Origin: an uncultured Oscillospiraceae bacterium
Lineage (GTDB): Bacteria; Bacillota; Clostridia; Oscillospirales; Oscillospiraceae
Length of the DNA: 53,058 nt
Direction: 5' to 3'
Assembly (NCBI GenBank): GCA_934655875.1
Contig: CAKUHB010000017.1
Span: 1-53,058 of the forward strand
The notes below the pieces were generated by a model, which saw nothing but the letters and a program-made list of their open reading frames with translations, had not been told where the DNA came from and made no database searches. Of the stretch, positions 1-7,656 are shown one piece after another (position 1 is the stretch's first letter; the number at the start of each line of letters is the position of its first letter). The translations under genes were made by a program, and so were the position numbers.

Positions 1-392
1 GTGGTCATGTCCTGCTGGTAATAGGCGGAAGCCTTGCCGGAATAATCGTCTTTATTCAGTGCGCCGGTGCTGAACAGGATCTCGCCGGTGGCTTTGTCCG
101 TGAGTTTGAAGTAGATGTTGGAGGTGAGCGGGTCATAGCGATCACGGAGAAGATTGCGCGAGACCGTATCGTCCTCGACCCAGGCGTGCAGCGCCGCCCA
201 GCCGTCGCCGTTTGTCTGCTGTAAAATGTTGTTTTCCGCCATCTGACGCACCTGCTCGCCGCCGTCTGCGAACGCGCCATAATGGATCAGATACGCGCTG
301 CCCAACGCCGATGCGGCAAAGAGCACTGCGAACACGACCAGCAGCGCAATGGCCGTACACTTGACCCAGAGTTTTCCGTAAAGCTGTTTCAT
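1..392 (-). CDS. Sensor histidine kinase, N-terminal part (cut by window edge)
   Basis: Only the first 130 codons are in the window. Reading the minus strand from the ATG at 392 gives a short basic N-terminus (MKQLYGKLWVK), one hydrophobic segment at about residues 10-33, then an extracytoplasmic stretch beginning after LIHYG. This is the usual start of a membrane-bound sensor kinase with a periplasmic-type sensing loop. The ATG overlaps the stop of the response regulator by four bases (ATGA), so the two are translationally coupled. HAMP, dimerization and ATPase domains would lie beyond the edge and are not seen, so the kinase call rests on position, topology and coupling. Confidence 0.8.
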   Translation of the reverse strand, partial: MKQLYGKLWVKCTAIALLVVFAVLFAASALGSAYLIHYGAFADGGEQVRQMAENNILQQTNGDGWAALHAWVEDDTVSRNLLRDRYDPLTSNIYFKLTDKATGEILFSTGALNKDDYSGKASAYYQQDMT

Positions 393-1084
393 AGCCTGTC
401 TCCTTCCAGCTTGTAGCCCTTGCCCCAGACGACCTTCAGGTAGCGGGGGTTGGACGGGTCGATCTCCAGCTTTTCACGCAGGTGGCGGATGTGGACGGCC
501 ACGGTGTTGTCGATGCCGACGGGCGCTTCGTTCCAGACGGCGCTGTAGAGTTCCGCGGGCGTATAGACCTTGCCGGGGTGCTGCATGAGATAGTAGAGAA
601 TGTCATATTCCTTCGGCGTGAGTGAAATTTCTTCGCCGTCGAGCGTAACGCGCTTGGCGTCGTGGTCGAGGGAGATGCCGCCGACGCGGATCTCCGACGG
701 CGCTTTGACGGCCGCGCCCAGCTGCAAAAAGCGCCGCAGCTGCGATTTGACCCGCGCCAGCACCTCAACGGGGTTGAAGGGCTTTGTGATATAGTCGTCC
801 GCGCCGACGCTTAAGCCCAGAATTTTGTCCGAATCCTCGGACTTGGCCGTGAGCAGGATGACGGGGATGTTGGAAAACTCACGCAGCTTCGCCATGGTGG
901 TGATGCCGTCGATGCCGGGCATCATGATATCAAGAAGCGCCAGCTGCACTGGCTCCTCCTTCGCGATCCTGAGCGCGTCCGCGCCGCAGCAGGCGGTGTG
1001 GACGCAGTAGCCGTCGGATTCGAGATAAATTTTTAACGCCGCGACGATATCCTCTTCGTCGTCACAGACCAGAATGTGATGCAT
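389..1084 (-). CDS. OmpR-family response regulator (VanR-like)
   Basis: A 231-aa two-domain regulator. The receiver domain (about residues 1-120) has the acidic pair in VCDDEED, the phospho-acceptor aspartate in LLDIMMPGIDG, the conserved Thr in LLTAKS and Lys in YITKPFNP. The C-terminal winged helix (about 135-230) has the typical LTPKEYDILYYL and HIRHLREKLE elements. The start at 1084 is chosen over an upstream in-frame TTG at 1147 because GGAGGAAATTCAATT sits just before it and the receiver fold begins there. It would be phosphorylated by the coupled kinase and control envelope or stress genes; the target is unknown. The receiver resembles VanR/VncR-type regulators, but no resistance genes are nearby. 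Confidence 0.95.
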   Translation of the reverse strand: MHHILVCDDEEDIVAALKIYLESDGYCVHTACCGADALRIAKEEPVQLALLDIMMPGIDGITTMAKLREFSNIPVILLTAKSEDSDKILGLSVGADDYITKPFNPVEVLARVKSQLRRFLQLGAAVKAPSEIRVGGISLDHDAKRVTLDGEEISLTPKEYDILYYLMQHPGKVYTPAELYSAVWNEAPVGIDNTVAVHIRHLREKLEIDPSNPRYLKVVWGKGYKLEGDRL

Positions 1085-1118
1085 AATTGAATTTCCTCCG
1101 CTTTTTTTCTCTGAACTA

Positions 1119-1147
1119 ATCATAGCCAAAATCGGATGAACAAACAA
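1119..1147 (-). promoter_or_regulatory. Candidate sigma-A promoter of the two-component operon
   Basis: On the minus strand TTGTTT and TATGAT are separated by 17 nt, 35 nt upstream of the response-regulator ATG. The -10 is strong and the -35 moderate. Confidence 0.6.
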
Positions 1148-1186
1148 GCGGCAAACACCTTAAGATTTCATGAAGACGGCTTCCGC

Positions 1187-1215
1187 TTGCATTCTGCGGC
1201 GGTTTGTGGTATGAA
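1187..1215 (+). promoter_or_regulatory. Candidate sigma-A promoter of the flavoprotein gene
   Basis: TTGCAT and TATGAA with a 17-nt spacer end 28 nt before the ATG at 1244. The promoter diverges from that of the two-component operon within a gap of about 160 nt. Confidence 0.55.
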
Positions 1216-1243
1216 AGAAGAAATAAGATAAGGAGGCTTTCCT

Positions 1244-1867
1244 ATGAAGGTATTGCTTTTGAACGGCAGCCCGCACGAGCACGGCTGCACCGACACGGCG
1301 CTGCAAGAGGTTGCGTCTGCGCTGCGCGAGGAGGGAATCGACGCCGAGATCTTCTGGATCCGCAACGAGCCGGTCGGCGGCTGCATCGGCTGCGGCGGCT
1401 GCGCGAAGGCGGGCAAGTGCGTCTTCGGCGGCACGGTCAACGAGTTTGCGGAAAAGGCCATGGCGGCCGACGGCTTCGTGTTCGGCACGCCGGTGCACTA
1501 TGCCGCGGCGTCCGGCAACGTGACGGCGTTTCTGGACCGGCTGTTCTATTCCGCGCCGAAGGCGGCCTTCTGCCGCAAGCCGGCTGCGGTCGTGACCTCC
1601 GCGCGCCGCGCGGGCACCACGGCGGCTTATGAGCAGCTGCTCAAGTATCCCGGCATCTCGGAAATGCCGATCGTCTCGTCGTGCTACTGGAACAACGTCC
1701 ACGGCTCCTGTCCCGAGGACGTGCAGAAGGACGAAGAGGGCCTGCGCACGATGCGCGTGCTGGGCCGCAACATGGCGTGGATGCTCCGCTGCATCGCGGC
1801 CGGAAAGGCTGTCGGCGTCCCGGAGCCGAAGCAGGAGCCGATGCTGCGGACGAATTTTATCAGATAA
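1244..1867 (+). CDS. Flavodoxin-family NAD(P)H-dependent FMN reductase
   Basis: A 207-aa protein of the NADPH-dependent FMN reductase / iron-sulfur flavoprotein superfamily. The N-terminal phosphate-binding loop is LNGSPHEHGCTDTAL. It is followed by a cysteine cluster, CIGCGGCAKAGKC (about residues 46-58), as in multimeric flavodoxin-like reductases. The motif GTPVHYAAASGNVTAFLDR forms the second flavin loop. It is preceded by a strong AAGGAGG and ends before a hairpin terminator, so it is probably monocistronic. It likely reduces quinone-like or nitro compounds at the expense of NAD(P)H, but the substrate is not predictable. Whether the Cys cluster binds Fe-S cannot be told from sequence. 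Confidence 0.88.
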   Translation: MKVLLLNGSPHEHGCTDTALQEVASALREEGIDAEIFWIRNEPVGGCIGCGGCAKAGKCVFGGTVNEFAEKAMAADGFVFGTPVHYAAASGNVTAFLDRLFYSAPKAAFCRKPAAVVTSARRAGTTAAYEQLLKYPGISEMPIVSSCYWNNVHGSCPEDVQKDEEGLRTMRVLGRNMAWMLRCIAAGKAVGVPEPKQEPMLRTNFIR

Positions 1868-1884
1868 GTGAAGGTATAAATCGA

Positions 1885-1918
1885 GACCGGCCTTTCTTCA
1901 GCTGGAGAAAGGCCGGTC
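1885..1918 (+). terminator. Hairpin after the flavoprotein gene
   Basis: A perfect 12-bp inverted repeat (GACCGGCCTTTC / GAAAGGCCGGTC) with a 10-nt loop lies 17 nt after the stop. The T-tract behind it is poor (AGTTTGTC), so termination may be partial. Confidence 0.6.
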
Positions 1919-1945
1919 AGTTTGTCAAAAAGGCCGATTTTTGCA

Positions 1946-2166
1946 AAGCGGTGCGAGAGACGCACCGTTCATGTAGGGGACGATGCCCACATCGTCCCGC
2001 TGTAACGGTTACGAATTTGCCGCAGACCTTCGTAAAATCGGTCTGTTCTGCCGGGTCGATGTACACCGGCAAGCGGTGGGCCCACATCCGTAACGCTCCT
2101 CCGTCGCGAACGGCTGTGACCAGCATCGACCCCTACAAACAAGTCAGAAAGTTTTCGGCAAAGAAC
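1946..2166. repeat. Dispersed intergenic repeat, family 1, long copy
   Basis: This 221-nt stretch matches 32542-32735 along its whole length, with the same orientation and the same ends, but carries an extra 27 nt. It opens with a small hairpin (GGTGCG-AGAGA-CGCACC). Imperfect terminal inverted repeats TGTAGGGGACGATG (1972-1985) and CATCGACCCCTACA (2124-2137) match at 13 of 14 positions. No transposase is encoded. It fills most of the gap between the flavoprotein gene and the RpiR promoter. It looks like a non-autonomous, MITE-like or REP-like element. Confidence 0.85.
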
Positions 2167-2214
2167 GAACAATGGCCGGTTTTGTGTATTTTTTCCCAAA
2201 TCCCGGATTGCCGC

Positions 2215-2243
2215 TTGCAAAAGCGGGCGAAAGCCGGTATGAT
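2215..2243 (+). promoter_or_regulatory. Promoter of the RpiR - cmk - IspH/S1 cluster
   Basis: TTGCAA and TATGAT are separated by exactly 17 nt, 53 nt upstream of the RpiR start. It lies just beyond the family 1 repeat. Confidence 0.65.
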
Positions 2244-2296
2244 AAACTAGTTATGATATTTTTTGCGCCGCTTTGCGTGCAGCGGAGGGAGTTTCT

Positions 2297-3157
2297 ATGT
2301 CGGCAGACATTTTGAGCAATATTCAGAACGATATTCACGCGTTTTCCAAGGGACAGAAAAAGATCGCGTCTTATATTTTGTCAAATTATGACAAGGCTGC
2401 GTTCATGACGGCCAGCCGGCTCGGCAAGACGGTGGACGTGTCGGAATCGACGGTCGTGCGCTTTGCCGTGGAGCTGGGCTACGACGGCTATCCCGAAATG
2501 CAGAAAAATTTGCAGGAGCTCGTGCGCAACCGGCTCACGAGCGTCCAGCGCATCGAGGTCACCAACGACCAGCTGGAAAATCAGGACGTGGTGACAAACG
2601 TTTTGCAGCGCGATGCCAACGCCATCCGCATGACGAGCGAAGCGCTCGACCGCGGGCAGATGGCCAAGGCGGTGGAAGCGGTTCTGGCTGCGCGTTATAT
2701 TTATATTGTAGGCGTGCGCTCGTCCGCGGCGCTGGCGGCGTATCTCAACTTCTATTTCCGGAACATTTTTGACAATGTCCGGCTCATTTCCTCCACGGCG
2801 ACGAGCGAGATGTTTGAGCAGCTGCTGCGCGTCGGGAAAGAGGATGTCGTCATCGGCATCAGCCTGCCGCGCTATTCCAGCCGGACGGTCAAGCTGATGC
2901 AGTACGCGCACGACTCCGGCGCGACGGTCATCGCCATCACCGACAAGCCGGAAGCGCCGGCCGGCAAGGTGGCCGACTGCGTGCTGTGCGCGAAGAGCAA
3001 CATGGTCTCGGTCGTGGACTCGCTGGTCGCGCCGATGAGCGTCATCAACGCGCTCGTCGTGTCCATCGGCCTGAAGCAGGAGGGACGCGTGGCGAAGACA
3101 TTTGAGGATCTGGAGCGGCTTTGGGATGAGTATGGCGCGTTTGAACGGGTGGAATAA
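2297..3157 (+). CDS. MurR/RpiR family transcriptional regulator
   Basis: A 286-aa regulator with the standard two-part layout. Residues about 1-77 form the RpiR-type helix-turn-helix (KGQKKIASYILSNYDKAAFMTASRLG, then VSESTVVRFAVELGYDGYPE). Residues about 120-250 form a sugar-isomerase (SIS) domain (YIYIVGVRSSAALAAYL; VIGISLPRYSSRTVKLM; ATVIAITDKP). The ATG at 2297 follows GGAGGGAGTTTCT and is preferred over upstream in-frame starts. SIS domains of this family usually sense phosphosugars, so it may tie amino-sugar or central carbon status to the genes that follow. The HI0933-like gene starts inside its 3' end, which argues for co-transcription. Confidence 0.93.
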   Translation: MSADILSNIQNDIHAFSKGQKKIASYILSNYDKAAFMTASRLGKTVDVSESTVVRFAVELGYDGYPEMQKNLQELVRNRLTSVQRIEVTNDQLENQDVVTNVLQRDANAIRMTSEALDRGQMAKAVEAVLAARYIYIVGVRSSAALAAYLNFYFRNIFDNVRLISSTATSEMFEQLLRVGKEDVVIGISLPRYSSRTVKLMQYAHDSGATVIAITDKPEAPAGKVADCVLCAKSNMVSVVDSLVAPMSVINALVVSIGLKQEGRVAKTFEDLERLWDEYGAFERVE

Positions 3158-4403
3158 GATCGTCGTCATCGGCGGCGGCGCGGCCGGGATGATGGCCGCG
3201 GGCATGGCCGCGCAGCATGGCGCGGAGGTGACGCTGCTCGAAAAGAACGGGCGGCTCGGCAAAAAGCTTCTGATCACCGGCAAGGGCCGGTGCAACGTGA
3301 CAAACGACTGCGCATGGCAGGACGTTCTGCAAAACGTGCCGACCAATCCGCGGTTTTTATACGGCGCACTGGCGGGATTTCCGCCGGCGGAGGTCAAGGC
3401 GTTTTTTGAGCAGTATGGCTGCGCGCTGAAAACGGAGCGGGGAAATCGCGTGTTCCCGGTCTCCGACCGGTCACAGTCGGTCCTGGACGCGCTGGAGCGG
3501 TTTCTGCATGAGCAGCATGTGCATCATATGGCCGCGGCGGCGACGGACATCGCCGTGCAGGACGGCCGCGTCTGCGGCGTCAAGACGGAAAAGGGGCCTG
3601 TCCCAGCGGACTGTGTGATTTTGGCGACGGGTGGCCTGTCTTATCCTGCGACCGGCTCGACGGGAGACGGCTATGCGCTGGCGCAGAAGCTGGGGCACAC
3701 GATCGTGGAGCCGGTGGGCTCTCTTGTGCCGCTGGTGGAAAAGGGTCATGAATGCGCAAAAATGCAGGGGCTGGCGCTCAAGAATATCGCAGTCAGGCTC
3801 ATAAACAGCAAGGGCAAGACCGTCTATGAGGACTTCGGCGAGCTGCTGTTCACGCATTTCGGGCTTTCCGGGCCGGTTATTTTGTCAGCCAGCGCGCATA
3901 TGGCGCGCGGGGAAGATGATTACTCGGTCGTGATTGACCTCAAGCCGGCGCTGGATGAAAAGACGCTGGACGCGCGCATTCTGCGCGATTTTTCCGCGGC
4001 GCAGAACCGGGACTTTGAAAACAGCCTGTCGGCGCTGCTGCCGAAGTCGATGATCCCGGTGATCGTTGCGCGCAGCGGGATCGATCCTTCGCAGAAGGTC
4101 AACTCCATTACAAAGCAGCAGCGGCACGCGCTGCTGGAAGCAATCAAGCAGTTCCGGATCCCCATTGCCTGCAAGGCGCCGGTCGAGGACGCGATCGTGA
4201 CGTCCGGCGGCGTGCGCGTGACGGAGGTCAACGCGAAGACGATGGAGTCGAAAAAGATACAGGGGCTTTATTTCGCGGGCGAGGTACTGGATGTCGACGC
4301 CTATACGGGCGGATTTAACCTGCAAATCGCGTGGGCGACGGGCCGTCTGGCCGGGATCTCGGCGGCGGAGAAGCAATTTGAAAGCACGGAGGATACCGTA
4401 TGA
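3126..4403 (+). CDS. HI0933/BaiN-like FAD-dependent oxidoreductase
   Basis: A flavoprotein of about 425 aa in the HI0933/YhiN family, which includes the protein called BaiN. It has an N-terminal FAD-binding Rossmann loop (VVIGGGAAGMMAAGMA), the family signature LGKKLLITGKGRCNVTN near residue 50, and the C-terminal family motif running from TSGGVRVTEVN to YTGGFNLQIAWATG. The ATG at 3126 has an upstream GGAG and overlaps the RpiR gene by 32 nt; ATG 3132 is an alternative. A role in bile-acid reduction is only a proposal for one family member and should not be assumed. The arrangement with cmk, plsC and ispH is the conserved clostridial order. Confidence 0.9.
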   Translation: MSMARLNGWNKIVVIGGGAAGMMAAGMAAQHGAEVTLLEKNGRLGKKLLITGKGRCNVTNDCAWQDVLQNVPTNPRFLYGALAGFPPAEVKAFFEQYGCALKTERGNRVFPVSDRSQSVLDALERFLHEQHVHHMAAAATDIAVQDGRVCGVKTEKGPVPADCVILATGGLSYPATGSTGDGYALAQKLGHTIVEPVGSLVPLVEKGHECAKMQGLALKNIAVRLINSKGKTVYEDFGELLFTHFGLSGPVILSASAHMARGEDDYSVVIDLKPALDEKTLDARILRDFSAAQNRDFENSLSALLPKSMIPVIVARSGIDPSQKVNSITKQQRHALLEAIKQFRIPIACKAPVEDAIVTSGGVRVTEVNAKTMESKKIQGLYFAGEVLDVDAYTGGFNLQIAWATGRLAGISAAEKQFESTEDTV

Positions 4404-5071
4404 AACACGTAGCGATCGCCATTGACGGGCCGGCAGGCGCGGGCAAGAGCACCATGGCCAGAGCCTGCGCGAAGGCGCTGGGATATCTGTATGTGGACAC
4501 GGGCGCGATCTACCGCACCGTGGGATATTATATGCGCCTCATGGGCATCGGTCCGAAGGACAGGGACGGCATTGCTCGTCTGATCGACGAGGTCAATATT
4601 GAGATCCGGTATGAGGACGGCGTGCAGCACATGATCCTCAACGGGACGGACGTTACCGACGAGATCCGCACGCCGGAAATGTCGATGTACGCCTCCGGCG
4701 TGTCGGCGCAGCCGTGCGTGCGCGCGTTCCTTCTGGACATGCAGCGCGAGCTTGCGCGGACGCAGAACGTGGTCATGGATGGCCGCGACATTGGAACGGT
4801 CGTGCTGCCGGACGCGCAGGTCAAGATCTTCCTGACGGCGGACGTCCGTGTGCGCGCCGAGCGGCGTCTGGCCGAATTGCAGGCGAAGGGCGAAAAGGCG
4901 AGCCTGCAGCAGGTGCTCGCCGAGATGCAGGCGCGCGACAAGCAGGATTCGGAACGCGCCGCGGCTCCGCTGCGGCAGGCGAAGGACGCAGTCCTGCTCG
5001 ATACCTCCGCGCTGACGCCGGAAGCGGCGGTCGACGCGATCTTAGAGATCGTCAGGAGGAAGCTCGCTTGA
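4400..5071 (+). CDS. cmk: Cytidylate kinase
   Basis: A 223-aa (d)CMP kinase converting CMP or dCMP to the diphosphate with ATP. The P-loop is GPAGAGKST (residues about 10-18). The CMP-binding region includes YVDTGAIYRTV and VMDGRDIGTVVLPDA. The lid carries RDKQDSERAAAPL, with the family's Arg/Asp pattern. Length is normal. It overlaps the preceding gene by four bases (ATGA) with GGAGG 7 nt upstream, and itself ends in a TTGA overlap with plsC, so the set is tightly coupled. Confidence 0.97.
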   Translation: MKHVAIAIDGPAGAGKSTMARACAKALGYLYVDTGAIYRTVGYYMRLMGIGPKDRDGIARLIDEVNIEIRYEDGVQHMILNGTDVTDEIRTPEMSMYASGVSAQPCVRAFLLDMQRELARTQNVVMDGRDIGTVVLPDAQVKIFLTADVRVRAERRLAELQAKGEKASLQQVLAEMQARDKQDSERAAAPLRQAKDAVLLDTSALTPEAAVDAILEIVRRKLA

Positions 5072-5706
5072 AATTCTGGTATCAGCTTTGCTGGTGGCTC
5101 TGCCGGATCGGCCTGTTTTTCTGGCACCCGGTGTTTCATACCGTGGGGCGGGAGCTGGTGCCGGATGGGACATGCATTCTGTGCGCGAACCACTCCGGCA
5201 TGGCGGATCCCATCTGGATCCTGCTTGCGCTGCGCGAGCCGGAGATGATCCGGATTATTGCCAAGCAGGAGCTGCGCAGCGTGCCGTTTATCGGCTGGGT
5301 GATGGAGAAATTCCGGATCATCTTTGTCCGGCGCGGCGCGCATGACGCGGCGGCGTATGAGCACTGCGTGGACGCGCTGAAAAACGAGCACGACAAGCTG
5401 CTGGTTTTCGTCGAGGGCACGCGCTGCAACAAAGACAAGCATGTGCGGCCGAAGACGGGGGCGGTGCGCATGGCGCTCGCGTCCGGTGCGCCGGTGGTGC
5501 CGGTGTTCGTGACGCGCAACCGCACGCCGTTCTGTCCCGTCCGCGTGATCTTCGGCGAGCCGTATCCGATCGCCGATATCGACCCGGAGGATCACGCGGC
5601 CTGCCAGCAGGCGGCGGACGCGCTGCTGAAAACGATTTATCAGCTTGGTGGAGATGCATATGCAGATCAGATTGGCAAAGACAGCGGGCTTCTGCTTCGG
5701 CGTTGA
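5068..5706 (+). CDS. plsC: 1-acyl-sn-glycerol-3-phosphate acyltransferase
   Basis: A 212-aa lysophosphatidate acyltransferase making phosphatidate at the membrane. It has a hydrophobic N-terminus, the HX4D acyltransferase box as NHSGMADP (about residue 37) and the glycerophosphate-binding box EGTRCNKDKH (about residue 117). The start is taken as TTG at 5068: AGGAGG lies about 9 nt upstream, the TTG overlaps the cmk stop (TTGA), and no in-frame ATG precedes the catalytic box. Residue C in EGTRC replaces the commoner S, which is tolerated in the family. Its 3' end overlaps the next gene by 47 nt. Confidence 0.93.
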   Translation: MKFWYQLCWWLCRIGLFFWHPVFHTVGRELVPDGTCILCANHSGMADPIWILLALREPEMIRIIAKQELRSVPFIGWVMEKFRIIFVRRGAHDAAAYEHCVDALKNEHDKLLVFVEGTRCNKDKHVRPKTGAVRMALASGAPVVPVFVTRNRTPFCPVRVIFGEPYPIADIDPEDHAACQQAADALLKTIYQLGGDAYADQIGKDSGLLLRR

Positions 5707-7606
5707 GCGCGCCGTTGCGCTGGCGGAGCAGACGGCGCAGTCCGGTGTGCCGGCAGTCACGCTCGGCCCGATCATCCATAACCGGCATGTGGTCGAGCGG
5801 TTTGAGCGTATGGGTCTGCGCGAGATCGCGCAGGCGGACGAGGCGCAGCCCGGCCAGACGGTCATCATCCGCGCGCACGGCATTCCCGTTGCGGAGCAGC
5901 GGCTGCTGGCGGAGCACGGCGTGACGGTCGTGGACGCGACGTGTCCGTTCGTCAAAAAGATCCACGTGATCGCCCGGAACGCGGAGCAGGCGGGAAGATC
6001 CCTTCTCGTGATCGGCACGCCGACGCACCCGGAGGTGCTGGCGATCGCGAGCTATTCCTCCGACGCGCACGTGTTCCGGACGGCCGAGGAGCTGCACGCG
6101 TGGCTGACAGAGCTGCCAGAGCGGCGGAATTTGCCGTTTTGTATGGTTTCCCAGACAACCGGAACACAAAAATTGTGGGAATCATGCCGGGAAATTGCAA
6201 AAAAAGAGTGTACAAATTGCGAAATATTTGATACAATATGCAGAGCTACGGAAATGCGGCAGGAAGAAGCAGCGTTTCTTTCAAAGAACTGTGATGCGAT
6301 GGTCGTTGTCGGGGACGCGAGAAGCTCCAATACGGGGCGGCTCGCCATGATCTGTCGGGAGCAATGCCCGAAGGTGGCGCTCGTCGATCATGCCGATGAA
6401 TTGGACATGTCCTTTTTTCATGGCGCAGCTACTGTGGGTATAACGGCCGGTGCATCAACGCCGCCGTGGATAATTAAGGAGGTAAACAACAAAATGAGCG
6501 AAGAACTGAAAGTTGAAACTGCACAGGAGGAGAATTTTGCCGAGCTTCTCGAGCAGTCCCTCAAAACTTTGAATAATGGAGATAAGGTAACTGGCACCGT
6601 TATGGCTATCGGTTCCACCGAGATCGAAGTCGATCTGGGCACGAAGCATACTGCTTACATCCCGCTGGACGATTTCTCCGGCGATCCGTCCGTCAAGCCC
6701 GAGGATGTCGTCCATGTCGGCGATCAGATCGAAGCGATCGTTGTCCATGTCAACGACGGCGAAGGCGTCGTCCGTCTGTCCCGCAAGCGTCTGGAAGCAG
6801 GCAAGGCGTGGGAAGAGATCGAAGCTGCTGTCGAGGATAAGACCGTTCTCGAGGGCAATGTCACCGAAGAGAACAAGGGCGGCATCGTGGTCAACGTCAA
6901 GGGCGTCCGCGTGTTCGTTCCGGCTTCCCAGTCCGGTGTTCCCAAGGGCGGCGATCTGAACGAGATGGTCGGCAAGACCGTCCAGCTGCGCATCACCGAG
7001 GTCAACCGTGCCCGCCGCCGCGTCGTCGGCTCCATCCGCTCCGTCGCCGCTGAGCAGCGCAAGGCCGCGCAGGAGAAGATCTGGAGCGAGATCGAGGTCG
7101 GCAAGCAGTACCACGGCACTGTCAAGTCCCTCACCAGCTACGGCGCGTTCGTCGATATCGGCGGCGTTGACGGCATGGTCCATGTCTCCGAGCTGAGCTG
7201 GAACCGCATCAAGAATCCGTCCGAGGTCGTCAAGGTCGGCGACGAGATCGACGTTTTCGTCATCGCGCTCGATCCCGAAAAGCGCAAGATCTCCCTCGGC
7301 TACAAGACCGAAGCCACCAACCCGTGGACGCTGTTCACCAACCAGTTCCAGGTCGGTGATGTCGCGACGGTCAAGATCGTCAAGCTCATGACCTTCGGCG
7401 CGTTCGCCGAGATCATCCCGGGCGTCGACGGCCTCATCCACATCTCCCAGATCGCGGATCGCCGCATCGGCAAGCCGGAGGACGTTCTGTCCGAGGGTCA
7501 GGAAGTCGACGCGAAGATCATCGACATCGATCAGGAGCACAAGCGTATCTCCCTGTCCATCCGCGCCCTGCTGGCGCCGGCTGCTGAGGAAGACGACGCA
7601 GAGTAA
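5660..7606 (+). CDS. ispH: IspH - ribosomal protein S1 fusion
   Basis: A 648-aa two-part protein. Residues 1-about 278 are 4-hydroxy-3-methylbut-2-enyl diphosphate reductase, the last step of the MEP isoprenoid pathway. The three [4Fe-4S] cysteines are in TAGFCFG, DATCPFV and FDTICRAT, with the usual HGIP, HPEV, SQTTG and SSNT motifs. Residues about 300-640 hold four S1 RNA-binding repeats (starting near 307, 393, 480 and 565), as in RpsA-like proteins. The fusion is known in Clostridia. The start at ATG 5660 (MQIRLAKTAGFCFG) matches E. coli IspH and has GGTGGAG upstream. Codon use shifts sharply at about 6480 to a C-ending, highly-expressed style. An internal ribosome binding site could also give a separate S1 product. 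Confidence 0.95.
   Translation: MQIRLAKTAGFCFGVERAVALAEQTAQSGVPAVTLGPIIHNRHVVERFERMGLREIAQADEAQPGQTVIIRAHGIPVAEQRLLAEHGVTVVDATCPFVKKIHVIARNAEQAGRSLLVIGTPTHPEVLAIASYSSDAHVFRTAEELHAWLTELPERRNLPFCMVSQTTGTQKLWESCREIAKKECTNCEIFDTICRATEMRQEEAAFLSKNCDAMVVVGDARSSNTGRLAMICREQCPKVALVDHADELDMSFFHGAATVGITAGASTPPWIIKEVNNKMSEELKVETAQEENFAELLEQSLKTLNNGDKVTGTVMAIGSTEIEVDLGTKHTAYIPLDDFSGDPSVKPEDVVHVGDQIEAIVVHVNDGEGVVRLSRKRLEAGKAWEEIEAAVEDKTVLEGNVTEENKGGIVVNVKGVRVFVPASQSGVPKGGDLNEMVGKTVQLRITEVNRARRRVVGSIRSVAAEQRKAAQEKIWSEIEVGKQYHGTVKSLTSYGAFVDIGGVDGMVHVSELSWNRIKNPSEVVKVGDEIDVFVIALDPEKRKISLGYKTEATNPWTLFTNQFQVGDVATVKIVKLMTFGAFAEIIPGVDGLIHISQIADRRIGKPEDVLSEGQEVDAKIIDIDQEHKRISLSIRALLAPAAEEDDAE
6476..6496 (+). promoter_or_regulatory. 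Internal ribosome binding site for a free S1 product
   Basis: AAGGAGGT at 6476-6483 precedes an in-frame ATG at 6494 by 10-11 nt, exactly at the IspH/S1 junction (NNK-MSEELK). This is one of the strongest Shine-Dalgarno matches in the cluster, despite being inside a reading frame. Confidence 0.65.
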
Positions 7607-7614
7607 TCTGGCAA

Positions 7615-7651
7615 TAAAAAAATCAGGCTGCTTCGGCAGCCTGATTTTTTT
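7615..7651. terminator. Bidirectional intrinsic terminator
   Basis: AATCAGGCTGC-TTCG-GCAGCCTGATT: an 11-bp stem with a TTCG loop, flanked by A-run and T-run. It serves both the plus-strand IspH/S1 gene and the converging minus-strand deaminase gene. Confidence 0.9.
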
Positions 7652-7656
7652 ATGCT

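Noticed and set aside
1917..2126. Small minus-strand frame in repeat family 1, conserved in the second copy (32435-32695)
   Set aside because: Similarity of the two translations follows from DNA repeat identity. No ribosome binding site, and the ends of the frames differ outside the repeat.
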